A DNA stretch of 64,000 bases from Pholis gunnellus (lineage: Eukaryota > Chordata > Actinopteri > Perciformes > Pholidae). Location of the stretch: assembly GCA_910591455.2 (NCBI GenBank), contig OU342804.1, positions 28,490,281 through 28,554,280 on the forward strand. Reading direction: 5' to 3'. Within the stretch, counting starts at the first letter, position 1. The number at the start of each line of letters is the position of its first letter. Below are positions 24,058-32,742 of the stretch, piece after piece. A program made the position numbers and the translations under genes. The notes under the pieces were generated by a model. That model had not been told where the DNA came from, ran no database searches, and was given only the letters and a program-made list of their open reading frames with translations.

Positions 24058-24222
24058 GAGTGGTGGAACGTGACTAAGTACATTTACTTAAGTGCTAAAG
24101 TAAAAAAAAATGCACTTTTACTCTACTTGAGTATTTATCATGTTATGGTATTTTGTATAAAGTTACTATAGTTACTCTACAGATAAAGATTTACCATAAA
24201 AATATAGTCACAGCCTGTAACA
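24058..24222 (+). mobile_element. Outer fish repeat of the nest, left half
   Basis: Starts GAGTGGTGGAACGTGACTAA, then GTACATTTACTTAAGTGCTA and TACTCTACTTGAGTATTT. This is the left part of a common fish repeat whose far end should read CTTCATCCACCACTG. That end is found at 33231, on the other side of the middle element, so this copy was split by insertion. Confidence 0.7.
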
Positions 24223-24439
24223 TACACTCAAAAAAACGATTAAAGCCCTTCTTAAAGGTGACACATTTAAATTGTGTTTGATTTATTTAAATATATCAAT
24301 TTTAAAAATAAACACATTTTAATGGGTCTAACACAAAATGTATGAATACTTTCATTTATTAGATGTATTTAGGTAAGATGGTGTGTGTATCAACTCAAAA
24401 TAAATGCGTTTAGTTGGGGGACTACCCTTTGCGCATGTG

Positions 24440-24521
24440 CCAGATCACGTGCTCTGTCTTTCCGCCTTTTTTCCTGACTGAAGCAAGATTCAAATCGACC
24501 GCGGCAACCGTCCATTCTATG
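24440..24521 (+). other. Possible non-coding first exon carried by the middle element
   Basis: GTCCATTCTATG is followed by an excellent donor, GTAAGTCAC, at 24522. Upstream are TTGCGCATGTGCC (close to an NRF1 site) and CACGTG. The matching acceptor may be TTTTGCAG at 31417. Exon status is inferred from the splice signal and from the gene remnant downstream. Confidence 0.35.
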
Positions 24522-24999
24522 GTAAGTCACTTTATTTGTTTTATTGTAGTAGTTTAGAATATACCTCGCTGTCAATGAAGGCTTCCACTCTGTAATAATG
24601 ACCACAATGTGTGTAACAGCCGTGATAACTTAGCCAGGCGACTGTTGTTCCGTTTTTAATAAAGTCTGAATTGGAAGGCTAGCTGGCAAGCTAGGTAGCT
24701 AACGTGGTTAGCATTATAGAGCAGACCAGAGATCAGGGTACTGTTAATACAGCGTGGACGCAGCGTCGAATGCTTCCTTATGAACCGTACGCACTAAAAA
24801 CAGGACAGAGAGCAGTTAAACGAGCAGACTCTCCCCCTCTCTAGCGCCGTAATGTCGGCAGGCAGAGCAGGCAGCAGAAGGCCACTCTCGCTAGTAGTGG
24901 GCGTTCAGTTGTAGTGAGTTTAGCCACATTTTCTTTACTGAAAAATATTTAATATGAATAAATCATGAGCTCATAAAACAAAAGTTACGAATGTAACTA

Positions 25000-25161
25000 C
25001 GGTTCTATGAATCCTGGATGACCGCCAGAGGCAGTGTTTAACACTGGATATCTTCTGTCTCGCGCATGCGCAGGTCGAATATTTATATCAACAAAGTCAC
25101 CTGTGACCTCGGATGACCCCCCGTCGTCTATAAGTTCCGGTGTCATTCCGAGCTCAGTCCT
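25000..25161 (-). repeat. DIRS inverted terminal repeat, 3' side
   Basis: Inverted copy of 30598-30761. Matching blocks include GACCGCCAGAGGCAGTGTTT, CGAATATTTATATCAACAAA and TAAGTTCCGGTGTCATTCCG. This copy keeps GCGCATGCGC (25062-25071), while the other copy has one change. A 16-nt extension (24984-24999) beyond the match contains the small palindrome GTTACGAATGTAAC. Confidence 0.93.
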
Positions 25162-25205
25162 ACGGAATCTTCTCGCGAGTTCACGGGATTCCGAGTGACC
25201 AAGAA

Positions 25206-25305
25206 CTCTGGCGGTCATCCAGGATTCATAGAACCGTAGTTACATTCGTAACCTTCGTTCTATTTCATCCTTACTGACCGCCAGAGGCAGTGTTTAACAC
25301 TGGAT
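25206..25305 (-). repeat. DIRS internal complementary region (circle-junction template)
   Basis: 25206-25253 is the reverse complement of the element's left terminus (GTAGTTACATTCGTAAC). 25254-25305 matches the reverse complement of its right terminus (TTCTATTTCATCCTTACTGA). The two ends are therefore joined head to head here, as expected for the DIRS region that templates completion of the ends and the circular intermediate. Confidence 0.9.
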
Positions 25306-25356
25306 GACTTATACCAAAAGAGTCACGAGGAATCATAAGTACCAACCTCGTATAGT

Positions 25357-26538
25357 TCAGGCAGATGAAGTTGGCCAAAGAACCCTCCCCAGTGGGTGAG
25401 GGGTGGCAACGTTCACACTGTAGTGTCTGGTGAATGTGCTCGGTGATGCCCATGAGGCCGCAGCACATATATCCTCCACAGGCACACCTCTCAGGGCTGC
25501 CCATGACGTGGAGACACTCCTGGTAGAGTGGCCCCTCACTCCGGATGGTAGAGCACGGTCGCTCGCTTTGTATGCATAGGCAATGGCCTCCACTATCCAG
25601 TGGGACAGGCGCTGTTTTGAAAGGGCACAGTCCTTCTTAGGCCCACCATGACTGATAAAGAGCTGCTCCGACCGCCGTATGCAAGCGGTGGCTTCCACAT
25701 AGGCTCTGAGGGCCCGCACTGGGCACAGTAGCCTTGACCTCTCCTCTCCCGATGGGGGCTCAAACTGTGCGAGCTGGATAGGCCGGTTGATATGAGAGCG
25801 TGTCAGCACCTTTGGGAGAAACGCTGTATTAGGCCACAAAGTAACACCCGAGCCATCTGAGTTCCACCTCAGACATGATTCACTCACCGACAGGGCATGC
25901 AGCTCGCCTACACGTTTAGCTGAAGTGATGGCAAGGAGAAAAACCGTTTTGGTTGCCAGCCATCTCGGCTCTGCTTGTGCCAGGGGCTCAAAAGGAGGCA
26001 GGCATAGGGTGTCTAATACCAAATGTAGGTTCCATGTAGGGGCCTTCGGGGCGTTCGCGGGATGCAATTGCAGAGCCCCTCTCAGGAAGAGGGACACCAG
26101 TCTGTGGCTCCCTACTGTGCTATTGTCAACCTTAGCGTGGTGCCATGAAAGAGCAGCCACGTATACCCTCAGGGTAGAGGGAGACCGGCCCTTATCTAGG
26201 AGGGACTGCAGAAACTCAAGTATAACAGGCACGGGACACTGTACCGGGTCCTCGTTCCGAACCGCACACCAGTCAGAAAACAACCTCCACCTGTTTTCAT
26301 ACTGCAGACGGGTAGATGGTGCCCTGGCATTAAGGATAGTTCTTCTGACTGTTTCTGTGCAGCCAGTCAGCGGCTGGTCGGGCCCTCCAACGGCCAGACC
26401 CATAGTTGGAGGCGGCTGGGATCGGGATGCCAAATCTGACCTCCTAGTTGCGACAGGAGGTCCCTCCTGTCGGGGAGGCGCCAGGGTGTCCTGCAGCAGA
26501 GTCTGTGCAGTAGGGAGAACCAAATCCTGGCTGGCCAT
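25357..26538 (-). CDS. DIRS tyrosine recombinase (integrase), 393 aa
   Basis: This enzyme would recombine the circular DNA copy of the element into the genome. An N-terminal SAM-like core-binding region is visible at about residues 60-165 (STRLQYENRWRLFSDWC). The catalytic domain spans about 190-380, with first arginine in AITSAKRVGELHAL (R209), the H-x-x-R box in GVRGHSTRSVSTSW (H337, R340), tryptophan at the second His/Trp position (W363) and the nucleophile in TFTRHYSVNV (Y373). All key residues are present and the frame is uninterrupted. It lies in the same frame as the upstream reverse transcriptase frame, 9 codons beyond that stop. I took the first methionine; true initiation in DIRS elements is uncertain. 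Confidence 0.9.
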   Translation of the reverse strand: MASQDLVLPTAQTLLQDTLAPPRQEGPPVATRRSDLASRSQPPPTMGLAVGGPDQPLTGCTETVRRTILNARAPSTRLQYENRWRLFSDWCAVRNEDPVQCPVPVILEFLQSLLDKGRSPSTLRVYVAALSWHHAKVDNSTVGSHRLVSLFLRGALQLHPANAPKAPTWNLHLVLDTLCLPPFEPLAQAEPRWLATKTVFLLAITSAKRVGELHALSVSESCLRWNSDGSGVTLWPNTAFLPKVLTRSHINRPIQLAQFEPPSGEERSRLLCPVRALRAYVEATACIRRSEQLFISHGGPKKDCALSKQRLSHWIVEAIAYAYKASDRALPSGVRGHSTRSVSTSWAALRGVPVEDICAAASWASPSTFTRHYSVNVATPHPLGRVLWPTSSA

Positions 26539-26555
26539 AAGGGGGCCACTAGCAA
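26367..26555 (-). pseudogene. Detached C-terminal tail of the DIRS reverse transcriptase
   Basis: In a different frame from the main RT reading frame, the minus strand encodes LLLVAPLWPARIWFSLLHRL and about 45 more residues. This LLVAP-WP-WF motif normally follows AFPPFPLI directly in the RT/RNase H protein of DIRS elements. Here the upstream frame hits TGA at 26568-26566 just before it. A small deletion or indel near 26,565-26,575 has therefore split the protein. Confidence 0.6.
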
Positions 26556-26565
26556 AAGCCTGTGG

Positions 26566-28560
26566 TCAGAGGATCAGAGGGAACGGTGGAAAGGCATAAA
26601 GAAGCCCTTCTGGCCATGTGTGAGCCAGGGCATCCTGACCCAGAGGGCTGGTCACCTCCGTCAAGGAGAACCAGTGGGGACAGTGGGTCGACATCTCCAA
26701 GGCAAAGAGATCCACCTCTGCCCTGCCGAAGAGACCCCAAATGTTCTGTACTACCTCTGGATGAAGCCTCCACTCCCCCGGTGGAGGCTTGTGACGGGAC
26801 AGGAAATCTGCGACCTGGTTCCGTTCTCCTGGTAGGTACATTGCCCGAAGGCTGGTAAGGCGAGGGGCAGCCCAAGTCAGAAGGGCACGGGATACCCGTA
26901 GCAACTCTGCGGATCTGGTGCCCCCTTGATGGTTTATGTGAAAAACCACAGGGGTGTTGTCCGACCGGACAAGCACATGCTTTCCCCTCAAGTATGGCAG
27001 AAAATGTTTGAGCGCTAGGTGCACGGCCATTAGCTCCAAAACATTGACATGCTTTGTGCGGTCTTGAGCAGACCACTGCCCCTGAGCAGTCCTGTTCTGC
27101 CACACTGCACCCCATCCTGAGAGGCAGGCATCTGTCATGACCACCTCCCGGCGGATTAGGACCGAACCCATGGGGACCCCGTTTGCCAGATATGCTCTCT
27201 GCCTCCATGGGGATAGAGAGAGTAGGCACTGTTCTGATACTGCTATTGCTCTGTGTCTGTGCCGCTTGGCGTCCAAGCGAAGGCTGTTCAGCCATCTCTG
27301 TAGGGGGCGCAGTGACAGCAAACCTAAGGGAACAACAGCTGAGGCAGCTGTCAGTTTGCCCAATAGGCGGAGAAAAAGAATGTAGGGCAACAGCCTGCCC
27401 CTTTGGAAGGAAGCGAGGCTGTGGAGGATGTTGTCCACACGCTGGGGAGACGGACAGGCACTCATAGTGACTGTATCTAGAGCCAGACCAATGAAGGTTA
27501 TGCTCTGAGAAGGGCTCACGGAGCTCTTCTCCTTGTTCACCCTGAGGCCCCACCGGGCCATGTGGGAAAGAAGGCGAGCAGTGTCCTGTGCCGCCTGAAG
27601 CCGGGATGGCGCACAGATCAGCCAATCGTCCAAGTACAGCAGTATTTTCATGCCCTGTGATTGCAGGGGGGAAAGGGCAGCAGCAACACACCTCGTGAAC
27701 ACCCGTGGGGAGAGGGAGAGCCCGAATGGGAGTACCCTGAACTGGAAGTGACCGCCCTGAAAGGCGGAGCGAAGAAACCGCCTGTGGTGGGGAACAATGG
27801 GAACATGGAAATAGGCATCCTTCAGGTTGACAGACGTGAACCACTCCCCCCTGGTAACAGCCCGAAGGACGTCTGCTGTGCTCAGCATGTGAAACGGTAA
27901 CACCTTCAGGAACTTGTTGAGTTCCCTCAGGTCTAGGATTGGGCGCAGTCCGCCGCCTTTCTTTTTTACCAGAAAGTAAGTTGAGTAGAACCCCCCGGGT
28001 TGTGACAGGGGGTCCACCCTCTCGATTGCACCCTTGAACAGGAGCGCAGCTAACTCCTGGTTCAGGGCTAGGGATTTTGCCGGATCGGTGATGCTGGTTA
28101 TTTTGACCCGGCTGGAGGCTGGGGGCCGGCGTCGGAATTGAAGCTTGTACCTCTGGGTTAAGGTGGACACCACCCAGGGGTCCGAAGCATGGGTCGCCCA
28201 GTAGCTGATGTGCTGCTGGGAGAAACAACCGACAGCCGGCCAGGAGACATCATCTCCTGAGCCCCCTGCCTCTTGAGGCTCTGGGGGGGCGACTGGTAGT
28301 CCCCATATCCGGAGGTTGTCTGGGGGGGACGGGGGCACGGCTGTATGGGTAGCGGGCCGGCCTCTCAGCGGGACGCTGAGGCCTGTGGCAGCTACTGGGG
28401 TGAGCTGGGGGCTGAAAACGGCCTCGGGAGGGTAAAGTGGGGGCCCTAGATCTGCAGAGAGCGGGCACGTCCCTGCGAAGGCCAGAGAGCTGCTGCCTGG
28501 TCTGGCTAGCTTCAACAGTCCGCTGAAGCGCCTGTACAGCCGCTGACCCGAACAGCTCAC
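26566..28560 (-). CDS. DIRS reverse transcriptase / RNase H, 664-codon frame
   Basis: This enzyme copies the element's RNA to DNA and degrades the RNA strand. The RT domain runs from about residue 150 to 365, with FLVKKKGGGLRPILDLRELN, first catalytic aspartate in NLKDAYFH (D248) and the YLDD box at 309-312. The RNase H domain is about 470-590 with VMTDACLSGWGAVW (D477), NVLELMAV (E509), VRSDNTPVV (D534) and NQVADFLSRH (D585), so catalytic residues are intact. The first roughly 100 codons overlap the gag-like frame in another frame, and the real start is probably internal or by frameshifting. The frame ends early at AFPPFPLIL, while the usual C-terminal tail continues in another frame. Confidence 0.9.
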   Translation of the reverse strand: MSCSGQRLYRRFSGLLKLARPGSSSLAFAGTCPLSADLGPPLYPPEAVFSPQLTPVAATGLSVPLRGRPATHTAVPPSPPDNLRIWGLPVAPPEPQEAGGSGDDVSWPAVGCFSQQHISYWATHASDPWVVSTLTQRYKLQFRRRPPASSRVKITSITDPAKSLALNQELAALLFKGAIERVDPLSQPGGFYSTYFLVKKKGGGLRPILDLRELNKFLKVLPFHMLSTADVLRAVTRGEWFTSVNLKDAYFHVPIVPHHRRFLRSAFQGGHFQFRVLPFGLSLSPRVFTRCVAAALSPLQSQGMKILLYLDDWLICAPSRLQAAQDTARLLSHMARWGLRVNKEKSSVSPSQSITFIGLALDTVTMSACPSPQRVDNILHSLASFQRGRLLPYILFLRLLGKLTAASAVVPLGLLSLRPLQRWLNSLRLDAKRHRHRAIAVSEQCLLSLSPWRQRAYLANGVPMGSVLIRREVVMTDACLSGWGAVWQNRTAQGQWSAQDRTKHVNVLELMAVHLALKHFLPYLRGKHVLVRSDNTPVVFHINHQGGTRSAELLRVSRALLTWAAPRLTSLRAMYLPGERNQVADFLSRHKPPPGEWRLHPEVVQNIWGLFGRAEVDLFALEMSTHCPHWFSLTEVTSPLGQDALAHTWPEGLLYAFPPFPLIL

Positions 28561-29746
28561 CAGGTTCTACTGGGATAGTACGGAGGGTCCTCCGACATGC
28601 CTCAGACAAGGGCGACTGCGCCAGCCAAACCTGGCGGCGAGTCTGGACCAGGGTGGACATCAGCCGTCCAAGTTCTCTTGACATGAGTGCAAACGCCTGC
28701 AGTGAGGCGTCACTGAGGCTGGTGGTGGAAGCGTCGGGAGTAGCCTGCTGCAGAGAGGCTGAGAGGACAAGCATGAGGTGGGAGAGGGAGTTGCCAATAC
28801 GACCCATGCGCGCTGCTGTATCATAAGCCCTGGATAGCATATCATCTGTGACCCGACATTGGGGTCGAGGGCACCTGGCATCGGGCCTCAGGGTCTCCTC
28901 AGGGGAAACTATGAGGGACGCAATAGTCGGCTCAACGGCTGGCATACGGGCGAGGCCAAACTTCCCCGCGTCCTGCATGGTCGCCAGGGTTCGTCCGTCC
29001 GATGTAAGACGGGACAAAGTCCCGGTGTCTCTCCAACATGCATGCAGCTCCCTCAGATATTCTTCGGAGGGAGGAACAGCAAAGGTGGTGGGGGCAGGAA
29101 CGCGCCTAAAGAAGGCACTCGTAGGAGGGGGTTCCGGCTGCTGCGTATCTAACTGCAGGCGTGCCAGCGCCATACGCATGACAAACCCCATGGAGCTATC
29201 GACTGCCCCTTCCGAAGAGCCCTGAGCCGAGGGACAGGAGCCAGGCCCAGAAGCCTGGGAGGGCCGGCCTTCACTGCACTCAGTAAAGAGATTGGCTGAT
29301 GCTGCCAGTGAGAGAACATCCTCCTCTGAGCCAAGCTCAGCCGCAGGTGGATCTATTGCTTCAATCCCCCCTGCACTAGGTTGGAGGTTCAGGAGAAGAG
29401 ACTTCATTTGAGCTAGCTCTGCGGTCAGCAGATCCACTCTAGAGGACAGCCCGCTGGACTTAGCCCTCTTGGGGGGAGCCCCTGCGGCTTCTGCGGCCCT
29501 ACGTTTGGTAGGTCGGGCTGGATTCACCTGCCCTGACAGGGGGAGGTCGACCACACCCATCAGGTGTTCAGCCTCGGCGAGCCTAGCAGCCCTTACTGCT
29601 CGAGGCATGATGCCACAGTTCATGCATGGGTTCTCCGAGAGACCTTCCCTCAGATGCTCGAGGCCAAGGCAAGCGGGGCAGAGGTCATGGCCATCTTCAG
29701 GCTGAAGAGGAGCCATACAGGCCCTACAGCCAGGAAAGTCAAACAT
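28250..29746 (-). CDS. DIRS gag-like protein, 498 aa
   Basis: First frame of the element, presumed structural protein of the retrotransposon particle. The N terminus has a cysteine/histidine cluster suited to metal binding (C7, C10, H20, C23, C26, H31, then C41, C44: CRAC, HDLCPACLGLEHL, CMNC), typical for DIRS first frames. A short helical heptad-like stretch follows (LSSRVDLLTAELAQMKSLLL). The C-terminal third is rich in Arg, Pro and Ser (RGRFQPPAHPSS), likely nucleic-acid binding. The frame is uninterrupted and its 3' end overlaps the start of the RT frame by about 310 nt. Confidence 0.85.
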   Translation of the reverse strand: MFDFPGCRACMAPLQPEDGHDLCPACLGLEHLREGLSENPCMNCGIMPRAVRAARLAEAEHLMGVVDLPLSGQVNPARPTKRRAAEAAGAPPKRAKSSGLSSRVDLLTAELAQMKSLLLNLQPSAGGIEAIDPPAAELGSEEDVLSLAASANLFTECSEGRPSQASGPGSCPSAQGSSEGAVDSSMGFVMRMALARLQLDTQQPEPPPTSAFFRRVPAPTTFAVPPSEEYLRELHACWRDTGTLSRLTSDGRTLATMQDAGKFGLARMPAVEPTIASLIVSPEETLRPDARCPRPQCRVTDDMLSRAYDTAARMGRIGNSLSHLMLVLSASLQQATPDASTTSLSDASLQAFALMSRELGRLMSTLVQTRRQVWLAQSPLSEACRRTLRTIPVEPGELFGSAAVQALQRTVEASQTRQQLSGLRRDVPALCRSRAPTLPSRGRFQPPAHPSSCHRPQRPAERPARYPYSRAPVPPRQPPDMGTTSRPPRASRGRGLRR

Positions 29747-29816
29747 GGCCGATTCTCTAGGTCAGTCTGAGCGGGACGCTCTGCTGAATGTTGTAAGAAG
29801 AGGCAGGGGACAGTCA

Positions 29817-30290
29817 GTGAAGGGGGAGCGAGGGCCCTCCTCACCAGGATAATTGCTGCCGATATTGGTGTCCCACCAGTTAGCGTGAGCGAGAGCACTC
29901 TGCTACTGTGGAAAACAGGCCAACAACAGTCCTTATAGTGAGAGGGGAGTGAGGACACTCTCCTCACCAGGATAATTGCTGCCGATATTATTGTCCCACC
30001 AGTTAGCGTGAGCGAGAGCACTCTGCTACTGTGGAAAACAGGCCCAAAACAGTCTTTACAGTGAGAGGGGGGAGAGGGGAGTGAGGACACTCTCCTCACC
30101 AGGATAATTGCTGCCGATATTGGTGCCCCACCAGTTAGCGTGAGCGAGAGCACTCTGCTACTGTGGGAACCGGCCCAAAAAACAAACAAACAATCTTTAC
30201 AGTGAGAGAGGAGCGCACTCTCCACCAGATAATTGCTGCAGATATTGGTGTTCCAACAGTTAGCCTGAGCGAAGCTCTGCTAATTGCCGA
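29817..30290 (-). repeat. Tandem repeats in the DIRS 5' leader (about 4 units of 105-125 bp)
   Basis: Each unit contains CACCAGGATAATTGCTGCCG, then CCACCAGTTAGCGTGAGCGA and GAGCACTCTGCTACTGTGG. Units begin near 29817, 29940, 30075 and 30205. The last one is shorter and more diverged. The array lies between the terminal repeat and the gag start, and a 191-codon frame through it is a by-product. Confidence 0.88.
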
Positions 30291-30597
30291 AATGTTTACC
30301 GCTCACGTTAGCACTCGTTTAGCTAGCGCGGAGGCGCTCTGCAAACCGGAAAAAACAAACAATGGTATAGACAAACAATGATAGTCGATCTCACCGATTG
30401 CTGTCTTCGCGATTTTGGTACGGCGAAGTACGCCGTTCCCTCCTAAGAGGGACCGCTTGTCGCAGCCTTTGGAGGGCGAAGACCGCAGCTCCGACCGGTG
30501 GTCACAAGGCTTGATCGTAGACAAGGTAATTTTATTTATTTTTCGCTTTATGCTTCTACTACCATGGTAGTTAACCTACGCAGCGAGAAGATGAAAA

Positions 30598-30761
30598 AGG
30601 ACTGAGCTCGGAATGACACCGGAACTTATAGACGACGGGGGGGTCATCCAAGGTCACAGGTGACTTTGTTGATATAAATATTCGACCTGTGCATGCGCGA
30701 GACAGAAGATATCCAGTGTTAAACACTGCCTCTGGCGGTCAGTAAGGATGAAATAGAACCG
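30598..30761 (-). repeat. DIRS inverted terminal repeat, 5' (promoter) side
   Basis: Inverted partner of 25000-25161. Transcription of the minus-strand genes should start in or near it: the reverse complement carries a GCGCATGCAC sequence followed by the TATA-like AATATTTATATC. Relative to the other copy, the NRF1-like palindrome has one changed base (position 30690). Confidence 0.9.
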
Positions 30762-31417
30762 CTGAATTCCTCTCACTCGCACGGGCAGCTGAAGCATGAA
30801 CACACGGAAGTCAGCGGTGTTTTACGGCAGCAGCCATAGAAATAGAACGAGAGTAGAACGAACATTCCCATTCAAACCGACATAACAGAATCAGAGCAGC
30901 GGCAGTTTGTATGTGTACCGTCGTCATTGTGAAGAACTGATCGATGTAGCGGGCTAAGTCTTCTGTTATACTGCGGTCAATGCGCAGTGTTGAGCACTAT
31001 TTTCTTTTGAACTAGTCAAACGACCAGGACAAACATCGATGTCCGTTCTACTCATTATATTTCTATGACCTTACGCGGTGTGAACTCAGGCAGGAGTGAG
31101 AATGAGTTACTATGGTTACGGTGACTGTCAATATCACAATACTAACACATAGCATAATTATACTGTAATAATTTAGTTTTTTCAAGGCAAACAGTTTGAT
31201 ATTTTATTAAAATTACGGTCTTAATCTTACGCTTGCATGATTTGATTTCTGTTATATGTAGCTTTAGTGTTGCTGTAAAAGGTGAATTGCTAACGTTAGT
31301 CCATTCTAAATGTGAACATTTTATGTTAAAAGCACTTTTGACTTGACTTTGTTTTACGTGAATTTTGGATTATTCCAGCATTTCCCACCACTAATATATT
31401 TATCTCATCTTTTGCAG

Positions 31418-31725
31418 TTTGATCAGCATTAAGCTGCGTTACCAAGCTTCTACAAGGATTCACATGATCCAAAGAGACGGGGATGGGGAGCCAGAGCACG
31501 TGGGACTGATCAACTGCATTAAAGTCCTGAACAACGTAGACGTGTCATCATGGCGTTCATCGTGCTTTGGGCTCATTTATGCCCTTGATCTAAGCTTTCA
31601 GACAACCTCAAGTACATCTTGGAGCTTCTCCAGAAGGTCACAATGAATTTGGATGGCACGAGCTGAATTCTAAGATACAGGAGCTGAAAATCAAGATGTT
31701 TGCACAAGAGGTGAACACCAAGTGA
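31418..31725 (+). pseudogene. Decayed last exon of a SAMD3-like multicopy fish gene family
   Basis: After the acceptor TTTTGCAG, three frames must be combined to read the family's C terminus: EPEHVGLINCIKVLNNVDVS and CFGLIYALDLSF in one frame, then DNLKYILELLQKVTMNLDG, then ELNSKIQELKIKMFAQEVNT and a stop (31723-31725). The order and spacing match the FGLIYALNLSYP...LKYTFE..QKV...LK pattern I recall from fish proteins annotated as SAMD3-like. At least two frameshifts make this copy non-coding. A poly(A) signal lies at 32429-32434. The family assignment is from memory. Confidence 0.5.
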
Positions 31726-32428
31726 CAAAGCCAAAGAACCTCGTCAAAGCTGGATGTTTTCTACTTTCATCTTCCGCCCAGTCAACAACAATCCATGACC
31801 TCATGGATGTTTTCCTGGTTCTGACATTTTGAAAAAATTGACTAAGCTGCACAGAGGCAAGCCAGAGACTGTAAATTACGGAACTTGTACATGTCACTGC
31901 AAGCTTGGTTGAGTGTTTACGCACAGAAAGTTTTGCCCAATTCACCTCCACATCCTAACTCGAGTGTGACTCTCTAATGTCAACTTGCACGTCTATTTTC
32001 CTTGTTGAATGACTCTCTACTCGAGTTTAAATGGACACTAACACGGTTCAATATGCTGTAACTTCCATTGACTATGGGTATCCTTGTTATTTATAATCTA
32101 TCTTTTAGTTTGAATGTTTTGTGATTTTACTTTTGTAGCCCAAAAGTGTTCCAAGTTGCCTGTTTCTGCACATAATACATCATAGGCTATTCTTCAGTGT
32201 AAAGGAGTCCTTTTGTACGACCATCTGTACTAGTAAGAAAACAAAGCTGTATTCCTCTTGACAAACCAAAGTAGTGGGAATTTAGCATTTGCTATAGTGG
32301 TTCTACATATCGATTGCAGGAATCTTTGTGTAAAAAAATTATATTTAAAAAATGAAATGCAGGCTCTAGTATCATGGATGGTCAGATGTTTACCATATTT
32401 AATGTATTTAATGTGTTTAAGTATTTTC

Positions 32429-32434
32429 AATAAA
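32429..32434 (+). terminator. Poly(A) signal of the carried gene remnant
   Basis: AATAAA in TTTTCAATAAAAACACC, about 0.7 kb after the remnant's stop codon and inside the middle element. Confidence 0.4.
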
Positions 32435-32742
32435 AACACCTGAACTAAGTTTTGTCTCATGTGTGTCTTAATTGGGGATCAAATAAAAAAAAAGGTTTTT
32501 ACCTGATTAATTAATTTCCAATTAATTAAACTATATTGAGTTGGACAAACATAAATCAATTTAATTCCATTAATGGTATTTTTTTATTTAGGCTGTTTTT
32601 GATAAAATTGAGTCGGACTAACTCAATTCAATTATATTGCATTGATGTTCTTAGTTTAAGTTAGGTTTACTCATATATATATTGGATGGAAAACCTGCAC
32701 ACAATTTAATTGAGTTCATCCAATGAATTATTTTTTTGAGTG

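Larger units (their letters stand above)
24984..30761 (-). mobile_element. DIRS1-like tyrosine-recombinase retrotransposon, nearly complete
   Basis: Read on the minus strand: 5' terminal repeat, leader with tandem array, gag-like frame, reverse transcriptase/RNase H frame, tyrosine recombinase frame, internal complementary region, 3' terminal repeat. Instead of long terminal repeats it has inverted terminal repeats plus an internal region complementary to both ends, the defining layout of DIRS elements. It probably inserts by recombination of a circular DNA and should leave no target duplication. The terminal repeats differ at only a few positions and two of three frames look undamaged, so the insertion is fairly young. 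Confidence 0.93.
24225..32742 (+). mobile_element. Middle element of the nest, 16-bp terminal inverted repeats, carries a gene remnant
   Basis: CATACACTCAAAAAAA at 24221-24236 and its exact reverse complement at 32731-32746 flank the interval. Joining the outside flanks at a shared TA gives AACATATGACGC, which fits the expected continuous outer repeat, so a 2-bp TA duplication with ends starting CACTC is the best reading. The element is 8.5 kb, of which 5.8 kb is the DIRS insertion. It holds a probable first exon (24440-24521) and a decayed last exon with poly(A) signal (31418-32434). Superfamily not assigned. Confidence 0.6.

Noticed and set aside
26549..28228. 559-codon minus frame as a second DIRS protein
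   Set aside because: It overlaps the RT domain in another frame and is rich in Pro/Gly/Ser without motifs. The catalytic residues are all in the 26566-28560 frame.
26562..29225. Plus-strand frames across the DIRS element
   Set aside because: These are antisense shadows of the gag, RT and recombinase frames and have no domains of their own.
29650..30225. 191-codon frame upstream of gag
   Set aside because: Most of it is the translation of the leader tandem repeats. It also overlaps the gag start in another frame.
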